Source: Anaerolineales bacterium (GTDB lineage: Bacteria > Chloroflexota > Anaerolineae > Anaerolineales > JABWBV01). From it: 64,000 nt of DNA. Shown here piece by piece: positions 62,464 through 64,000 of this stretch; the stretch's first letter is position 1; every line of letters starts with the position of its first letter. Both the position numbers and the translations under genes were made by a program. A model generated the notes under the pieces. The model had not been told where the DNA came from. It did no database searches and saw nothing but the letters and a program-made list of their open reading frames with translations. The DNA is taken from the NCBI GenBank assembly GCA_020634875.1, contig JACKAX010000015.1:1-64000 (forward strand), given 5' to 3'.

Positions 62464-63702
62464 ATGTTTACAATCCTTCAGCTCATTCTATTTATTGCAT
62501 TAAGTGTGATGGCATTTCTGACGGGGTACCTTTTCCTACTGACAATTGCCGCGACAAAGGCCCAGAAAACCACTACACTATCCAGTGTACAACCTATCCA
62601 CCGTTTCTTGATTCTAATCCCTGCTTACAATGAGGAACGTCTTCTTCCATCCACCCTTGAAAATCTCTTCCAGTTGGATTATCCCTCTACTCTTTTTGAC
62701 GTTCATGTTGTTGCGGATAACTGCACCGACCAAACAGTTATCGTTGGCCGCGCGGGGGGGGCTATCGTCCATGAACGGCACAACCTGACCCAAAAGGGAA
62801 AGGGCTATGCGTTAACCTGGTTGCTCGAGCAACTCTGGGCGACAAATCAATCTGACAACATTCCTGAAGCTTTCGTGATCTTGGATGCCGATACGGTAGT
62901 TTCTAAAAATTTTCTGCGCGTGATGGATGTACGCCTTTCCAATGGAGAACAAGTTATTCAGGCATATTATGCTGTGCGTGACCCATCGCGTTCTTGGGCA
63001 ACGAGTATCCGATATATCGCCCTTGCCGCGCTCCACTTTTTACGGCCCTTGGGGCGGATGGTTTTGGGAGGCTCCGTTGGTCTCAAAGGCAATGGTATGG
63101 TTTTTGCGGCAGGGATAATGAAAAATCACCAATGGTCGGCGCACCTTACAGAGGATATTGAATTCCACATGCAATTGATTCTTGCAGGGGAACGGGTAAC
63201 TTTTGCACCAGATGCCGTTGTCGAGGCAGAAATGCCTGACACCTTGCGAGGCGCCCAGACTCAAAACGCCAGATGGGAGCGTGGGCGAGTGGAAATGGCC
63301 CGACACTATATTCCTGCTCTATGGAAGGGTAGTATTAAGGCATTTCGGGCAAATCAGCCTCGGCAGGCGTATCTCCTTTTGGACGCGATCATGGAACATT
63401 TAATTCCTCCCTTTTCAATTTTTGTTGCCGCTAGTGCTTTTTTCTGTTTAAGTGCCCTGCTCCTCCCAACAGGAAATATTTCCCCTCTAAAAACCATCAA
63501 TCTGGTTATCGGAATCGGGATCATCTTAGCCCAAATCATTTATACTTTTACTAGTTTAGTTTTAGTCCAGGCTCCTGGAAAAGTTTACAAAGCTTTGTTG
63601 TATGCACCCATTTTTGTGCTTTGGAAAATAGGGGTGTATCTCAAGGTGTTTTCGAAAAACGATCAACACGAATGGGTCCGCACAGCCCGCAATGAACCCT
63701 GA
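62464..63702 (+). CDS. Cellulose-synthase-like glycosyltransferase family 2
   Basis: A 412-residue membrane glycosyltransferase. An N-terminal helix is followed by FLILIPAYNEERLLPSTLENL, the DxD motif in FVILDADTVV, TED in HLTEDIEFHM and the QxxRW motif in QNARWERGR, all of the processive GT2 type. Two or three C-terminal helices follow. It probably extends or starts a surface polysaccharide. ATG at 62464 is preferred over a TTG at 62455; no clear ribosome site is seen. The next gene overlaps its end. Confidence 0.9.
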   Translation: MFTILQLILFIALSVMAFLTGYLFLLTIAATKAQKTTTLSSVQPIHRFLILIPAYNEERLLPSTLENLFQLDYPSTLFDVHVVADNCTDQTVIVGRAGGAIVHERHNLTQKGKGYALTWLLEQLWATNQSDNIPEAFVILDADTVVSKNFLRVMDVRLSNGEQVIQAYYAVRDPSRSWATSIRYIALAALHFLRPLGRMVLGGSVGLKGNGMVFAAGIMKNHQWSAHLTEDIEFHMQLILAGERVTFAPDAVVEAEMPDTLRGAQTQNARWERGRVEMARHYIPALWKGSIKAFRANQPRQAYLLLDAIMEHLIPPFSIFVAASAFFCLSALLLPTGNISPLKTINLVIGIGIILAQIIYTFTSLVLVQAPGKVYKALLYAPIFVLWKIGVYLKVFSKNDQHEWVRTARNEP

Positions 63703-64000
63703 CCATTCACTGTCTATGACCAATGTTACATCTGCCTCCCCTAAATCATCAGATACCCCGGATGAGCTCGTATCTGTAACGGACGATCAAATAAATGCCT
63801 TTTCTTCATCAACTATGACAGAAGAGGAAAAGGCCGCTCGGATGCTGGATATCTTTTCGGAGCGGCGGTTTGAGCGTACGCGAACCATTCAGCGTTTTCG
63901 CTATCGGTTGTTAATGTGGGTCATTCGCACAAAAATTCGAACCAGCCTTAAACGAATTTTAGATATTGTGATTGCCTTGGGGAGCATTCTCTTTCTTTCT
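63692..64000 (+). CDS. Priming sugar-phosphate transferase, 5' part only
   Basis: The frame starts at ATG 63692 (or 63716) and runs off the window. After a polar N-terminus of about 70 residues comes RTSLKRILDIVIALGSILFLS, which matches the first membrane helix of undecaprenyl-phosphate sugar-1-phosphate transferases (bacterial sugar transferase family). Such an enzyme would load the first sugar on the lipid carrier for the exopolysaccharide. It overlaps the upstream gene by 11 bases. Only about 103 codons are visible. Confidence 0.75.
   Translation, partial: MNPDHSLSMTNVTSASPKSSDTPDELVSVTDDQINAFSSSTMTEEEKAARMLDIFSERRFERTRTIQRFRYRLLMWVIRTKIRTSLKRILDIVIALGSILFLS

Noticed and set aside
1..64000. 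tRNA, rRNA and known riboswitches, including an FMN riboswitch before ribA.
   Set aside because: No cloverleaf T-arm signature or conserved riboswitch core was seen when reading the gaps; a covariance-model scan would settle it.

Overview
The window looks like a chromosomal segment of a Chloroflexota bacterium, probably class Anaerolineae. This is inferred from gene content and repeat style: a fused Dpp permease/ATPase, secreted proteins with Thr/Pro tails ending in a short FLPII-like segment, a BchC-like MDR dehydrogenase next to ribA, and abundant dispersed hairpin and short tandem repeats. No rRNA, tRNA, CRISPR array or transposase gene was recognised. Coding density is high and both strands are used in blocks.

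Layout. (1) 1-3.8 kb, minus strand: a trypsin-TIR protein and a TIR-NB-ARC (STAND) protein, the latter running off the left edge. An array of eight hairpin-type repeats lies between them. This is a candidate conflict/immunity locus. (2) 3.9-14.7 kb: a peptide-use locus. On the minus strand are two family-5 binding proteins, a sarcosine-oxidase-like flavoenzyme, DppB, a DppC-DppD fusion and DppF. A DmpA-type aminopeptidase and a mutarotase-like protein diverge from them. (3) 14.8-19.4 kb: two tandem secreted beta-helix proteins and a convergent Tat-exported L,D-transpeptidase. (4) 19.5-29.7 kb, plus strand: CDP-alcohol phosphotransferase, flippase-like membrane protein, RibA, RibD-C reductase, LysM/YkuD protein, BchC-like dehydrogenase, SulP transporter, PTPS-like protein and GT4 glycosyltransferase. 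RibD deaminase, RibB, RibE and RibH are absent, so this may be an undescribed GTP-derived pathway. (5) 29.8-34.1 kb: two paralogous sugar-binding lipoproteins without permeases, the first behind a 10-bp phased repeat array, then a methyltransferase. (6) 34.2-38.7 kb: two large overlapping A+T-rich paralogues built as helical repeats, a two-helix membrane hairpin and a TIG-like domain. They have no recognised function. (7) 38.8-44 kb: ThuA and Gfo/Idh genes, then a minus-strand ppgK-ppk-maoC group. (8) 44.2-50.3 kb: enoyl-CoA hydratase, 3-hydroxyacyl-CoA dehydrogenase, a membrane protein, PaaA, a double-length PaaB, PaaC and an esterase (phenylacetate catabolism without paaD, paaE or paaK here). 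(9) 50.4-52.1 kb: a secreted DUF4038-type glycoside-hydrolase-like lipoprotein. (10) 52.2-64 kb: an exopolysaccharide cluster with acyltransferases, two GT2 enzymes, a polymerase, a hidden 47-residue membrane protein, a CpsD-like protein without the Walker A lysine, Wzz, a lipoprotein, a flippase, an epimerase and the start of a priming sugar transferase.

The best candidates for undescribed systems are the paired HEAT/2TM/TIG proteins, the RibA/RibD-C/MDR/PTPS/GT4 cluster and the trypsin-TIR plus TIR-STAND pair. All functional calls are from reading the sequence; no database search was run.
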